Shown here one piece after another: positions 36,586 through 44,738 of a DNA stretch of 55,998 nt. The notes under the pieces were generated by a model. The model had not been told where the DNA came from, searched no databases, and saw only the letters and a list, made by a program, of their open reading frames with translations. The stretch's first letter is position 1; every line of letters starts with the position of its first letter. Source of the stretch: Burkholderiales bacterium (lineage in GTDB: Bacteria; Pseudomonadota; Gammaproteobacteria; Burkholderiales; Burkholderiaceae_F); NCBI GenBank assembly GCA_020355165.1, contig CP070661.1, positions 2,168,051 through 2,224,048 of the forward strand, read 5' to 3'. The translations under genes were made by a program, and so were the position numbers.

Positions 36586-39099
36586 ATGACTCACCCGCTG
36601 CTGCACCAACTGCCCGAACCGATCCGCAGCCTCGGCACGCTGACCCTAGACCTGCGCTGGACGTGGTGCCACGGCGCCGACTCGTTGTGGACGATGCTCG
36701 ACGCCGAGCTTTGGGAACGCACGCGCAACCCGTGGCTGGTGCTGCAGAACACACCGAAGAGCCGTCTGGATTCGCTGGCCGCCGACCCGCACTTCCTCGC
36801 CGAGCTCGCCCGCGTGCAGCGCGAGTGCGACGAGTACGTGAGCCGCCGCAGGCAGTGGGAGGACATCGGCCCGCCCGGATTCCGAGGACCGATCGCCTAC
36901 TTCAGCATGGAGTTCGGCGTTGCCGAAGGGCTGCCGATCTATTCCGGCGGGCTCGGCGTGCTTTCCGGCGACCACCTTAAGACGGCGAGCGACCTCGGCG
37001 TGCCGATCGTCGGCATCGGCCTGCTGTACCAGGAAGGCTACTTCCGGCAGATGCTCGACAGGCATGGGCGCCAGATCGAGCTGTATCCGGCCAACCTGCC
37101 GCACACGCTGCCGATCAGCGCCGTGCGCGGCGCCGACGGCCAGCGCCTGATCGTGCCGGTCGACCTGCCCGGGCGGACGCTGCGCCTGCTGGTATGGCAG
37201 GCGCAGGTCGGCCGCGTGCCGCTGTACCTGCTCGACTCCAACGACCCGCTGAACAGCCCGGCCGACCGCGGCATCACCGGACAGCTGTACGGCGGCGGCA
37301 AGGAGAACCGGCTGACACAGGAGATCGCGCTCGGCATCGGCGGCTGGCGGCTGCTGCAGGCACTCGATCTGGAGCCGGCGGTATGCCACCTGAACGAGGG
37401 CCATGCGGCGCTGGTCACGCTCGAGCGCGCACGCACCTTCATGAAGCGGCATCAGGTCGGCTTCTGGCCGGCCCTGTGGGCCACGCGCGCCGGCAACGTG
37501 TTCACGACCCACACGCCGGTGGCGGCGGCGTTCGACACCTTCCCGGTCGAGCTGCTGGCGCAGTACGGCAGGGATTACGCAGCCGAGCTGCGCCTGCCGC
37601 CGGAGCACCTGCTGGCGCTCGGCCGCCTGCGCGGCGACCCCGACGAGCCGTTCAACATGGCCTACCTGGCCGCACGCACCTGCGGCCGCATCAATGCCGT
37701 CAGCAGGCTGCACGGCGAAGTGAGCCGGCGCATCTTCCAGGACCTGTATCCACGCTGGCCGCGGGCAGAGGTGCCGATCGGCCACGTGACCAACGGCGTG
37801 CACATGCCGTCGTGGGACTCGGCGCATGCCGACCGGCTGTGGACCGCCGCCTGCGGCAAGACGCGCTGGCTCGGCCGCACCAATGCGCTGGGCCAAGGCA
37901 TCGCCGCCGTGCCCGACGAACAGCTGTGGGACATGCGCGCCGCATCGCGACTGGACCTGGTCGACTACGCGCGCCGCCGGCTCGCCACGCAGCTGGCGCA
38001 GCGCGGCGCCAGCGCCAAGCTGCTGGCGCGCAGCGCCGAGGCGCTCGACCCGAACGTGCTGACGCTCGGCTTCGCCCGCCGCTTCACCGAGTACAAGCGG
38101 CCGAGCATTCTGCTGCGCGACGCCGAGCGGCTGGCGCGGCTGCTCGGCGATCCGTCGCGGCCGGTGCAGATCATCGTCGCCGGCAAGGCGCATGCGCACG
38201 ACGAGGTCGGCAAGGGATACATCGCACAGTGGTCGGCATTCGCCAATCGCGACGACGTGCGCACTCGGGCGGTCTTCCTCGAAGACTATGACATGACGCT
38301 GGCGGCGCACCTGGTGCAGGGGGTCGACGTCTGGATCAACACGCCGCGCCGTGCCTGGGAAGCGTGCGGCACCAGCGGCATGAAGGTGCTGGTCAATGGC
38401 GGCTTGAACCTCTCGGAACTGGACGGCTGGTGGGCCGAGGCCTACACGCCCGAGGTCGGCTGGGGGGTGAACGGCAGCGGCGAGATCGGCGGGCCGGCCG
38501 ACGACGAGCGCGAGGCCGAGATGCTCTATCGCCTGCTCGAAGAGCAAGTCGTGCCCGAGTTCTACCGCCGCGATGCAAGCGGCCTGCCGCGGCAGTGGAT
38601 CGCGCGGCTGCGCGCCAGCATGACGCAGCTCACGCCGCAGTTCTCGACCAACCGGATGCTGCTCGAGTACGTGCGCGATTACTACCTGCCCGCCGCCGCC
38701 GACTACGCGCAGCGCTGCGCCGACGGCGCCGCAGTGGCGCAGTCGCTGTGGCAGTGGGAGCGGCAGATCCGCCGCCGCTGGCACGAGGTGCATGCCGGCG
38801 CGCTGGAAGTGACGCGCGACGGCGAGGGCTGGGCGTTCTCGCTGCCGGTGTACCTCGGTGACCTGCCGGCCGACTCGGTGGCCGCGCAGCTGTACGCAGA
38901 GCCGGCCCCCGGCGAGATGCAGGCAGCCTTTCCGATGCAGCCGGTCGGACCGGTGCCCGGAGCGATCAACGGCGTGCTGTTCCGCGCGCACATCGCCACC
39001 GGGCGGCCGGCAGCCGACTTCACTTTGCGGCTGGTGCCGAGCCACCCGCACGCCAAGGTGCCCCTGGAGACCAACCGCATCCGCTGGATCGAGCACTGA
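36586..39099 (+). CDS. glgP: Alpha-glucan (glycogen) phosphorylase
   Basis: Releases glucose-1-phosphate from alpha-1,4-glucans. The 837-residue protein is of the GT35 type with an N-terminal DUF3417 region (SLGTLTLDLRWTWCHGADSL, MLDAELWERTRNPWLVL). The core includes PIAYFSMEFGVAEGLPIYSG and GLGVLSGDHLKTASDLGVP, VCHLNEGHAALVTLERARTF, NVFTTHTPVAAAFDTFP and GHVTNGVHMPSW. The PLP-phosphate-site segment EACGTSGMKVLVNGGLNLSE carries the conserved Lys. No other glycogen genes (glgA, glgB, glgC, glgX) are nearby, so it stands alone within an otherwise conserved nit-tldD neighbourhood. Starts 54 bases after nit. Confidence 0.94.
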   Translation: MTHPLLHQLPEPIRSLGTLTLDLRWTWCHGADSLWTMLDAELWERTRNPWLVLQNTPKSRLDSLAADPHFLAELARVQRECDEYVSRRRQWEDIGPPGFRGPIAYFSMEFGVAEGLPIYSGGLGVLSGDHLKTASDLGVPIVGIGLLYQEGYFRQMLDRHGRQIELYPANLPHTLPISAVRGADGQRLIVPVDLPGRTLRLLVWQAQVGRVPLYLLDSNDPLNSPADRGITGQLYGGGKENRLTQEIALGIGGWRLLQALDLEPAVCHLNEGHAALVTLERARTFMKRHQVGFWPALWATRAGNVFTTHTPVAAAFDTFPVELLAQYGRDYAAELRLPPEHLLALGRLRGDPDEPFNMAYLAARTCGRINAVSRLHGEVSRRIFQDLYPRWPRAEVPIGHVTNGVHMPSWDSAHADRLWTAACGKTRWLGRTNALGQGIAAVPDEQLWDMRAASRLDLVDYARRRLATQLAQRGASAKLLARSAEALDPNVLTLGFARRFTEYKRPSILLRDAERLARLLGDPSRPVQIIVAGKAHAHDEVGKGYIAQWSAFANRDDVRTRAVFLEDYDMTLAAHLVQGVDVWINTPRRAWEACGTSGMKVLVNGGLNLSELDGWWAEAYTPEVGWGVNGSGEIGGPADDEREAEMLYRLLEEQVVPEFYRRDASGLPRQWIARLRASMTQLTPQFSTNRMLLEYVRDYYLPAAADYAQRCADGAAVAQSLWQWERQIRRRWHEVHAGALEVTRDGEGWAFSLPVYLGDLPADSVAAQLYAEPAPGEMQAAFPMQPVGPVPGAINGVLFRAHIATGRPAADFTLRLVPSHPHAKVPLETNRIRWIEH

Positions 39100-39261
39100 C
39101 ACGCCGCGTGCGGCGGCAGGCAACCCGTCGGACGGCAGGGTTGAGGCGCCGGCCTTCGCCCCGATCTCGATCAAGCGCGCTGCCGACGGCCATGCCCGAG
39201 TAAACTGCGCGGCCCGCCACTCGGTGCGCCGCGCCGCGCGCCGATCCCTGCCCCGAGCCTG

Positions 39262-40731
39262 ATGAAACCTGCCGACGCCCCCATCGACCACCTCGCCATC
39301 GCCCGCCGGACGCTGCTCGAGCCCTACGGGCTGGACGAGCGCACCCTGCAGCGGGCGCTCGGCGTGATCTTCGAGCACGACGCCGACTTCGCCGACCTGT
39401 ACTTCCAGTACCTGCGCAGCGAATCGTTTTCGCTCGAGGAAGGCATCGTCAAGAGCGGCAGCTTCGACATCGAGCAGGGCGTCGGCGTGCGTGCGGTCAG
39501 CGGCGACAAGACCGCCTTCGCCTATTCCGACGACCTGTCCGAGGACGCATTGCTGGAAGCGGCGCAGACGGCACGTGCGATCACCAGCGCCGGCGGCGGC
39601 ACGGCGCGGGTGGCCGGCCTGAAGCCGCGCGCGGCGGTGCCGCTGTACGCGGCAACCGACCCGGTCGCGGCGCTGGCCGCGGTGGAGAAGATCAAGCTGC
39701 TCGAGCGCATCGAGAAGCTGGCGCGCTCGCGCGATCCTCGCGTGAAGCAGGTGATGGCGAACCTCGCCGGCGACTACGAGGTCGTGCTGGTGGCGCGCCA
39801 GGACCGCGGCGGCGAAGGGCTGATCGCCGCCGACGTGCGGCCGCTGTCCAGGCTGTCGCTGACGGTGATCGTCGAGGACGGTGCGCGCCGCGAGCAGGGC
39901 TTCTCCGGCGGCGGCGGCCGGGTCGACCTCGCCTACTTCGACGAGGCCGTGCTGCAGGAGTACGCGGCCACGGCGGTGGACATGGCGCTGGCCAACCTCG
40001 TCGCAAGGCCGGCGCCGGCCGGCGTGATGAGCGTCGTGCTCGGGCCCGGCTTTCCCGGCATCCTGCTGCACGAGGCCGTCGGCCATGGCCTGGAAGGCGA
40101 CTTCAACCGCAAGGGATCGAGCGCGTTCGCCGGCCGCATCGGCCAGCGCGTCGCCTCGAAGGGCGTGACGGTGATCGACGACGGCACCCTGCCCGACCGG
40201 CGCGGCTCGCTTTCGATCGACGACGAGGGCACGCCGACCGGACGCACGGTGCTGATCGAGGACGGCGTCCTGCTCGGCTACATGCAGGACACGCTGAACG
40301 CCCGCCTGATGGGCGTGGCGCCGACCGGCAACGGCCGCCGCGAGTCGTTCGCCCACCTGCCGATGCCGCGGATGACCAACACCTGCATGCTCGGCGGCGA
40401 CGTGGATCCGCAGGAGATCGTCCGCTCGGTCAAGAAGGGCATCTACGCGAGCAACTTCGGCGGCGGCCAGGTCGACATCACCAACGGCAAGTTCGTCTTC
40501 AGCATGGCCGAGGCCTACCTGATCGAGAACGGCCGCATCACCGCGCCGGTGAAGGGCGCGACGCTGATCGGCAACGGCCCCGATGCGCTGACGCGCGTGA
40601 CGATGATCGGCAACGACATGCAGCTGGACTCGGGCATCGGCACCTGCGGCAAGGACGGCCAGAGCGTGCCGGTCGGAGTCGGCCAGCCGACACTGCGCAT
40701 CGAAGGCCTGACCATCGGCGGCACCGGCTGA
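39262..40731 (+). CDS. tldD: Metalloprotease TldD
   Basis: Zinc protease subunit that works with TldE/PmbA, removing unfolded stretches and maturing certain modified peptides. The 489-residue length fits (E. coli TldD is 481). The HExxxH zinc motif is in PGILLHEAVGHGLEGDFNR. The third ligand region is PMPRMTNTCMLGGDVDPQEI, followed by GIYASNFGGGQVDITNGKFV and the glycine-rich C-terminus. LYFQYLRSESFSLEEGIVKS is the conserved N-terminal segment. A -10-like TAAACT with GCGCGGCCC lies at 39201-39206. pmbA/tldE is not in the window. Confidence 0.96.
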   Translation: MKPADAPIDHLAIARRTLLEPYGLDERTLQRALGVIFEHDADFADLYFQYLRSESFSLEEGIVKSGSFDIEQGVGVRAVSGDKTAFAYSDDLSEDALLEAAQTARAITSAGGGTARVAGLKPRAAVPLYAATDPVAALAAVEKIKLLERIEKLARSRDPRVKQVMANLAGDYEVVLVARQDRGGEGLIAADVRPLSRLSLTVIVEDGARREQGFSGGGGRVDLAYFDEAVLQEYAATAVDMALANLVARPAPAGVMSVVLGPGFPGILLHEAVGHGLEGDFNRKGSSAFAGRIGQRVASKGVTVIDDGTLPDRRGSLSIDDEGTPTGRTVLIEDGVLLGYMQDTLNARLMGVAPTGNGRRESFAHLPMPRMTNTCMLGGDVDPQEIVRSVKKGIYASNFGGGQVDITNGKFVFSMAEAYLIENGRITAPVKGATLIGNGPDALTRVTMIGNDMQLDSGIGTCGKDGQSVPVGVGQPTLRIEGLTIGGTG

Positions 40732-40855
40732 GGCCGGCCGGCAGCGGCAGGGGTGGCGGCTGCCGCCGCTGCTTGCGCTGAGTCAACCGCCGGCGGTCCG
40801 CGCCGGCATAATCGGCCGATGCGCGAGCCGCGCGAAAGACGCGGCCGGCCCCAAC

Positions 40856-41473
40856 GTGGCGACACTTCCGGTCCGCTTCCTTCCGCCGATCGTCTGGCTG
40901 GTACGCCTGCTGGTGGGGGCCTATCCGCGCTGGATCGGCTGCGCGCCGAGCGCCGTGCAGCGGATCTACTTCGCCAATCACTCCAGCCACATGGACACCG
41001 TGGTGCTGTGGGCCGCACTGCCCGGTGAGCTTCGCGCCAACACGCGTCCGGTGGCGGCGAAGGACTACTGGGACCGCGGCGGCATCCGCGGCCAGATCGC
41101 GCGCGACGAGCTGAACGTGGTGATGATCGACCGCGCCCGCGACGACCCCAACGCCGACCCGCTGGAGCCGCTGCGCGAGGCGCTCGAGCACGGCTTCTCG
41201 CTGATCATCTTCCCCGAGGGAACGCGCACGCCGCAGCCGCTGCCGGGACCGTTCAGGAGCGGCCTGTATCACCTGGCGATGGCGTTCCCCAACGTCGAGC
41301 TGATCCCCGTGTACATCGAGAACCTGCACCGGAGCATGCCGAAGGGCGCCCTGCTGCCGGTGCCGACGATATGCACGGTGCGCTTCGGCGCACCGCTGGC
41401 GCGCATCGAGGGCGAGTCGAGGGAGAGCTTCGTCGAGCGCGCCCGCAATGCGGTGATCGCGCTGGCCGGCTGA
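40856..41473 (+). CDS. 1-acyl-glycerol-3-phosphate acyltransferase-like protein
   Basis: A 205-residue PlsC-family acyltransferase, shorter than typical PlsC. The HX4D catalytic motif is in YFANHSSHMDTVVLWAALP, and the acceptor-binding FPEGTR is in FSLIIFPEGTRTPQPLPG. VELIPVYIENLHRSMPKG is the third block. A hydrophobic N-terminus (PPIVWLVRLLVGAYP) may anchor it. It starts at GTG 40856 with a -10-like CATAAT at 40807-40812. The CdsA-like gene follows 15 bases later, pairing the enzyme that would make phosphatidic acid with one that would use it. Confidence 0.85.
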   Translation: MATLPVRFLPPIVWLVRLLVGAYPRWIGCAPSAVQRIYFANHSSHMDTVVLWAALPGELRANTRPVAAKDYWDRGGIRGQIARDELNVVMIDRARDDPNADPLEPLREALEHGFSLIIFPEGTRTPQPLPGPFRSGLYHLAMAFPNVELIPVYIENLHRSMPKGALLPVPTICTVRFGAPLARIEGESRESFVERARNAVIALAG

Positions 41474-41488
41474 GCAGGTGGCACGGCG

Positions 41489-42433
41489 ATGGAACTGACC
41501 CTGCAGCAGACCTTTCTCGCCATCTTCGGCGGCCTGGCCTTGGCGGCGGCCGCAGCCAGTTTCGTGGTGCACCGGCTGATGATGCGCACCAGCGACCCGA
41601 TCAAGCTGACCTGGATCGGCCAGCTGAACTCGCGGGTGCAGGCATCGTGGCTGATCCTGCTGCTGTTCGCGATCGGTTTCGCCCTCGGCGAGGTGGCACT
41701 GTCGGTGATCTTCGCGCTCGCCTCGTTCTTCGCCCTGCGCGAGTTCGTCGCGCTGACGCCGATCAAGCCGGCCGACCACGTGGCGCTGGTGATCGCCTTC
41801 TACGTCGTCATTCCGGTGCAGTACGTGCTGGTGGCAAGCGGCTGGTACCAGCTGTATGCGGTCTTCATCCCCGTGTACCTGTTCCTCATCCTGCCGGCGG
41901 TGATGGCCTGGCGGCTCGACACCGAGTTGTACCTGCAGCGCGTCGCCAAGGTGCAGTGGGGGCTGATGCTCAGCGTGTACTGCGTCTCGCACGCACCGGC
42001 GATCGCGACGCTGGAGCCGCCGGGCTACGAGGGCCGCGGCCCGCTGCTGCTGCTGTACTTCCTGCTGCTGGTGCAGATGTCGGAGAACTTCGCCGTGCTC
42101 GCCAGCGCCAGCTTCGGCCGCACGCCGCTGCTTTCGAACCCGAACAAGAGCCGCGAGGGCGTGCTGATCGGCGGCGCGGCCGCCTGCGTTCTGGGCACGC
42201 TGCTGTGGTGGATGACCCCTTTCACATGGTGGCAAGCGGCGATGATGTCGCTGGCCACCGTCGTTGCCGCCTTCATGGGGGGGCTGGTGCTCGCTTCGGT
42301 CAAGCGCAGCCTCGGCGAACGTCAATGGGATCAAGGCGTTGCGCTTTCGCGGGGCGTGCTCGAACGGCTCGAGGGGGTCACCTTTTCGGCGCCGGTGTTT
42401 TTCCACGCCACGGTCTACTTCTTCGTCCCGTAG
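41489..42433 (+). CDS. CdsA-like membrane protein with substituted catalytic signature
   Basis: A 314-residue polytopic membrane protein of the phosphatidate cytidylyltransferase family (CDP-diglyceride synthase). ALASFFALREFVALTPIKPA, LVQMSENFAVLASASFGRTP and SNPNKSREGVLIGGAAACVL align with the family. The C-terminal signature aligns without gaps but is altered. From K272-R273 the usual K-D is R-Q, PGHGG is replaced by ALSRG (285-289), and the metal-binding D-R-x-D is E292-R-L-E295. It may be inactive, use another substrate or nucleotide, or tolerate Glu for Asp. It follows the acyltransferase gene in what looks like an operon. Confidence 0.78.
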   Translation: MELTLQQTFLAIFGGLALAAAAASFVVHRLMMRTSDPIKLTWIGQLNSRVQASWLILLLFAIGFALGEVALSVIFALASFFALREFVALTPIKPADHVALVIAFYVVIPVQYVLVASGWYQLYAVFIPVYLFLILPAVMAWRLDTELYLQRVAKVQWGLMLSVYCVSHAPAIATLEPPGYEGRGPLLLLYFLLLVQMSENFAVLASASFGRTPLLSNPNKSREGVLIGGAAACVLGTLLWWMTPFTWWQAAMMSLATVVAAFMGGLVLASVKRSLGERQWDQGVALSRGVLERLEGVTFSAPVFFHATVYFFVP

Positions 42434-42441
42434 TCGGCCAT

Positions 42442-42484
42442 GTGCGTCCGTTCGGCCACAAGTCGGGCGGACCGCCGAACGCAC
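42442..42484 (+). terminator. Possible hairpin after the cdsA-like gene
   Basis: GTGCG...TTCGG (42442-42455) pairs with CCGAACGCAC (42475-42484), leaving a 4-base bulge, 9 bases after the stop codon. No T run follows. It may end the acyltransferase/CdsA-like transcript. Confidence 0.3.
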
Positions 42485-42552
42485 TATTGGCAAATGCCAG
42501 CCGCGGGCGTTCAATAGGGCCGTTGCTGACCGCGAGCAGGAGGGAGTAGCAG

Positions 42553-43251
42553 ATGCGTCCCGCGCCGCGTTGCCGTGCAGTCCTTGCCGCGCTGCTGACC
42601 GCCATGGTCGGCGGCGTCGCCTGGGCCGCGGACGGCAGCCAGTCGACCGGCATGCCGCTCGCCTACGGACTCGTCGGCAGCCAGGCTGCCGAGCAATCCC
42701 TGCTGGCGGCGCGCTGGGGCACACCGACCACGTCGCTGCGCCTCGACGCCGCGGCCGGCTTCGGCGCGCACGAGGTCCGCATCCTCAGCTACGGCTCGCT
42801 GCTGCCGCTGACGCCGCAGCTGGGATCGCTCGGCGCCGCGGCAGGGGCCGACTGGAACATCGACCCGGTGCGCGCCACCTACCGCTACACCCTGCTCGAC
42901 CGGCCGACCTGGGAGATGAAGCTCGGACTGTCGGCCAACCTCGGCGACTACGCCTCGCCGCTGCGGCCAGCGCTCGGCGCCGAGCGCACCGGCTTCGGCT
43001 CGCTGCCGCTCGTTCACCTGGCCGGCGTGGCGCAGTGGTCGCCGCGCTGGCGCCTGGGCTTCGCGGTCGACGGCCTGGCGACGCTGCGCGGCCGCGCGGT
43101 CGACCTCGGCGTGCAGGTCGACTACCTGTGGTCGGAATCGATGTCCCTCTTCGGCGGCTACCAGCTCACCGACGCGGCCGGCGAGGCCGAGAGCTACTAC
43201 GGCAGCAGCCTCACCAACCGCGCCAACATCGGCCTGCGCTACCGCTTCTGA
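42553..43251 (+). CDS. Outer-membrane beta-barrel protein
   Basis: A 232-residue exported protein. The signal peptide is RCRAVLAALLTAMVGGVAWA with cleavage after AWA. Alternating hydrophobic strands follow (LRLDAAAGFGAHEVRILSYG, VRATYRYTLLDRPTWEMKLG, RLGFAVDGLATLRGRAVDLG, SLFGGYQLTDAAGEAESYYG). The C-terminus is NIGLRYRF, with the terminal Phe recognised by the BAM complex. An eight-strand barrel is plausible. AGGAGGGAG lies just before the ATG. I cannot assign a specific function. The aroG leader promoter begins 6 bases after its stop. Confidence 0.8.
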   Translation: MRPAPRCRAVLAALLTAMVGGVAWAADGSQSTGMPLAYGLVGSQAAEQSLLAARWGTPTTSLRLDAAAGFGAHEVRILSYGSLLPLTPQLGSLGAAAGADWNIDPVRATYRYTLLDRPTWEMKLGLSANLGDYASPLRPALGAERTGFGSLPLVHLAGVAQWSPRWRLGFAVDGLATLRGRAVDLGVQVDYLWSESMSLFGGYQLTDAAGEAESYYGSSLTNRANIGLRYRF

Positions 43252-43257
43252 GTCGGC

Positions 43258-43286
43258 TTGTCGCACTGCAGTGATTGGGGTACAGT
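43258..43286 (+). promoter_or_regulatory. Promoter of the aroG leader
   Basis: TTGTCG (43258-43263), a 17-base spacer and TACAGT (43281-43286); each box matches consensus at four of six positions. The predicted start, near 43293, is 20 bases before the leader-peptide ATG. Confidence 0.55.
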
Positions 43287-43312
43287 CAACGCCAGCTAGG
43301 GTTCCGTACGAC

Positions 43313-43387
43313 ATGACGCACCGCTTTTCCTTCTTCTTTTTCGGCTTTTTCCGGCCACTGGCGGAGAAAGTCGATCGGCGCGCGTAA
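43313..43387 (+). CDS. Phenylalanine leader peptide controlling aroG
   Basis: A 24-residue peptide encoded between the promoter and an intrinsic terminator. It begins MTHRFSFFFFGFFRP: seven Phe codons lie within nine consecutive codons (43325-43351), a density like that of the enterobacterial pheA and pheST leaders. Translation stops at TAA 43385-43387. A ribosome stalled for lack of Phe-tRNA would sit just before 43358-43364, the segment that can form the antiterminator. A weak ribosome site (TAGGG) precedes the ATG. The peptide itself is presumed to have no function beyond sensing translation. Confidence 0.85.
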   Translation: MTHRFSFFFFGFFRPLAEKVDRRA

Positions 43388-43443
43388 ACAGACGGACCCC
43401 ATCGACCCCAACCGCCAGGCCTTACAACCTGGCGGTTTTTTTT
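43358..43443 (+). terminator. Transcription attenuator: intrinsic terminator with competing antiterminator
   Basis: Terminator: AACCGCCAGG (43410-43419) pairs with CCTGGCGGTT (43428-43437) across an 8-base loop and is followed by eight T (43436-43443). Antiterminator: CTGGCGG at 43358-43364 is identical to 43429-43435 in the terminator's 3' arm, so it can capture the 5' arm (CCGCCAG, 43412-43418) instead. A weaker anti-antiterminator may form between CTTTTCC (43324-43330) and GGAGAAAG (43363-43370). The gene controlled is aroG, starting 34 bases after the T run. Confidence 0.85.
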
Positions 43444-43477
43444 CGCCGGGACCGGGCAGGCAGCACAGGAGCCCATC

Positions 43478-44575
43478 GTGGACGGAGCAAGACCGATGCG
43501 TTACATGACCGACGACCTTCGCATCCGCGAGATCAAGGAGCTTTCGCCGCCGGCGCACCTGATCCGCGAGTTCCCCTGCACGGAGGACGTCGGCCAGGTG
43601 GTGTTCTCGGCGCGCTCGGCGCTGCACGCGATCCTGCACGGCATGGACGACCGGCTGATCGTGGTGATCGGGCCGTGCTCGATCCACGACCCGAAGGCGG
43701 CGCTCGAGTACGCGCGCAAGCTCAGGCACGAGCGCGACCGCCTTCGCGACGACCTCGAGATCGTCATGCGCCTTTACTTCGAGAAGCCGCGCACCACGGT
43801 CGGCTGGAAGGGGCTGATCAACGATCCGGACCTCGACGGCAGCTTCCGCATCAACCACGGCCTGCGGGTGGCGCGCGAGCTGCTGATGGAGATCAACGCG
43901 ATGGGACTTCCCGCCGGCTGCGAGTACCTCGACATGATCACGCCGCAGTACATCGCCGACCTGGTCAGCTGGGGCGCCATCGGCGCGCGCACCACCGAGA
44001 GCCAGGTGCACCGGGAGCTGGCCTCCGGCCTGTCGTGCCCGGTCGGCTTCAAGAACGGCACCGACGGCAACGTGCGGGTGGCCGCCGAGGCGATCCGCGC
44101 CGCGCAGCAGCCGCACCATTTCCTGTCGGTCACCAAGGGCGGCCACTCGGCGATCGTCTCGACCAAGGGCAACGAGGACTGCCACATCATCCTGCGCGGC
44201 GGCAGCCGCTCGCCCAACTTCGACGGCGCCAGCGTCGACGCCGCCTGCCAGGAGCTGGCCCGCAATGGCCTGGCGCAGCGTCTGATGATCGACGCCTCGC
44301 ACGCCAACTCCGGCAAGAAGCACGAGAACCAGCTGGCGGTGGCCGAGTCGATCGCCGCGCAGCTCGAGGCAGGCGAGTCGCGCATCGTCGGCGCGATGGT
44401 CGAGAGCCACCTGGTCGGCGGCCGCCAGGACCTGGTGCCGGGCAAGCCGCTCGTCTACGGGCAGTCGATCACCGACGCCTGCCTCGGCTGGGACGACAGC
44501 GTCGCCCTGCTCGAGCGGCTGGCGGCCGGCGTGCGCGGACGCCGGCTGCGCGTGGCCAACCTCTCCGGCAAGTGA
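43478..44575 (+). CDS. aroG: 3-deoxy-7-phosphoheptulonate (DAHP) synthase, AroG type
   Basis: First enzyme of the shikimate pathway: joins phosphoenolpyruvate and erythrose-4-phosphate. The 365-residue class I enzyme closely matches E. coli AroG: DDLRIREIKELSPPAHLI, LIVVIGPCSIHDPKAALEYA, RLYFEKPRTTVGWKGLINDP, DLVSWGAIGARTTESQVHRE plus LASGLSCPVGFKNGTDG, RLMIDASHANSGKKHENQL and MVESHLVGGRQDLV. GTG 43478 has AGGAG 6 bases upstream; ATG 43496 is an alternative nearer the E. coli start. The Phe-rich attenuator upstream implies this is the phenylalanine-responsive isoenzyme; allosteric control by Phe is likely but not proven by sequence. Confidence 0.96.
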   Translation: MDGARPMRYMTDDLRIREIKELSPPAHLIREFPCTEDVGQVVFSARSALHAILHGMDDRLIVVIGPCSIHDPKAALEYARKLRHERDRLRDDLEIVMRLYFEKPRTTVGWKGLINDPDLDGSFRINHGLRVARELLMEINAMGLPAGCEYLDMITPQYIADLVSWGAIGARTTESQVHRELASGLSCPVGFKNGTDGNVRVAAEAIRAAQQPHHFLSVTKGGHSAIVSTKGNEDCHIILRGGSRSPNFDGASVDAACQELARNGLAQRLMIDASHANSGKKHENQLAVAESIAAQLEAGESRIVGAMVESHLVGGRQDLVPGKPLVYGQSITDACLGWDDSVALLERLAAGVRGRRLRVANLSGK

Positions 44576-44738
44576 GCTCGTGGCCCCAGAGCCATGAGTG
44601 ACAGGCCGTACGCCTGGCGTCGCTGACCGACGCGGGCGCACGGTCTGCCCCCGGGTCGCGGCACCCGGCGGTCGGATCGCGCAGATTCATGTCCGAAAAC
44701 GGCGAGCGGCTCTTTGCCGATTCGTCCATAGTGCGGCC

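Noticed and set aside
36646-40356. A 1236-codon open frame on the minus strand across glgP and tldD
   Set aside because: It is an antisense shadow: both plus-strand genes have clear family motifs throughout, while this product is a His/Arg/Gln/Val-rich string with no domain.
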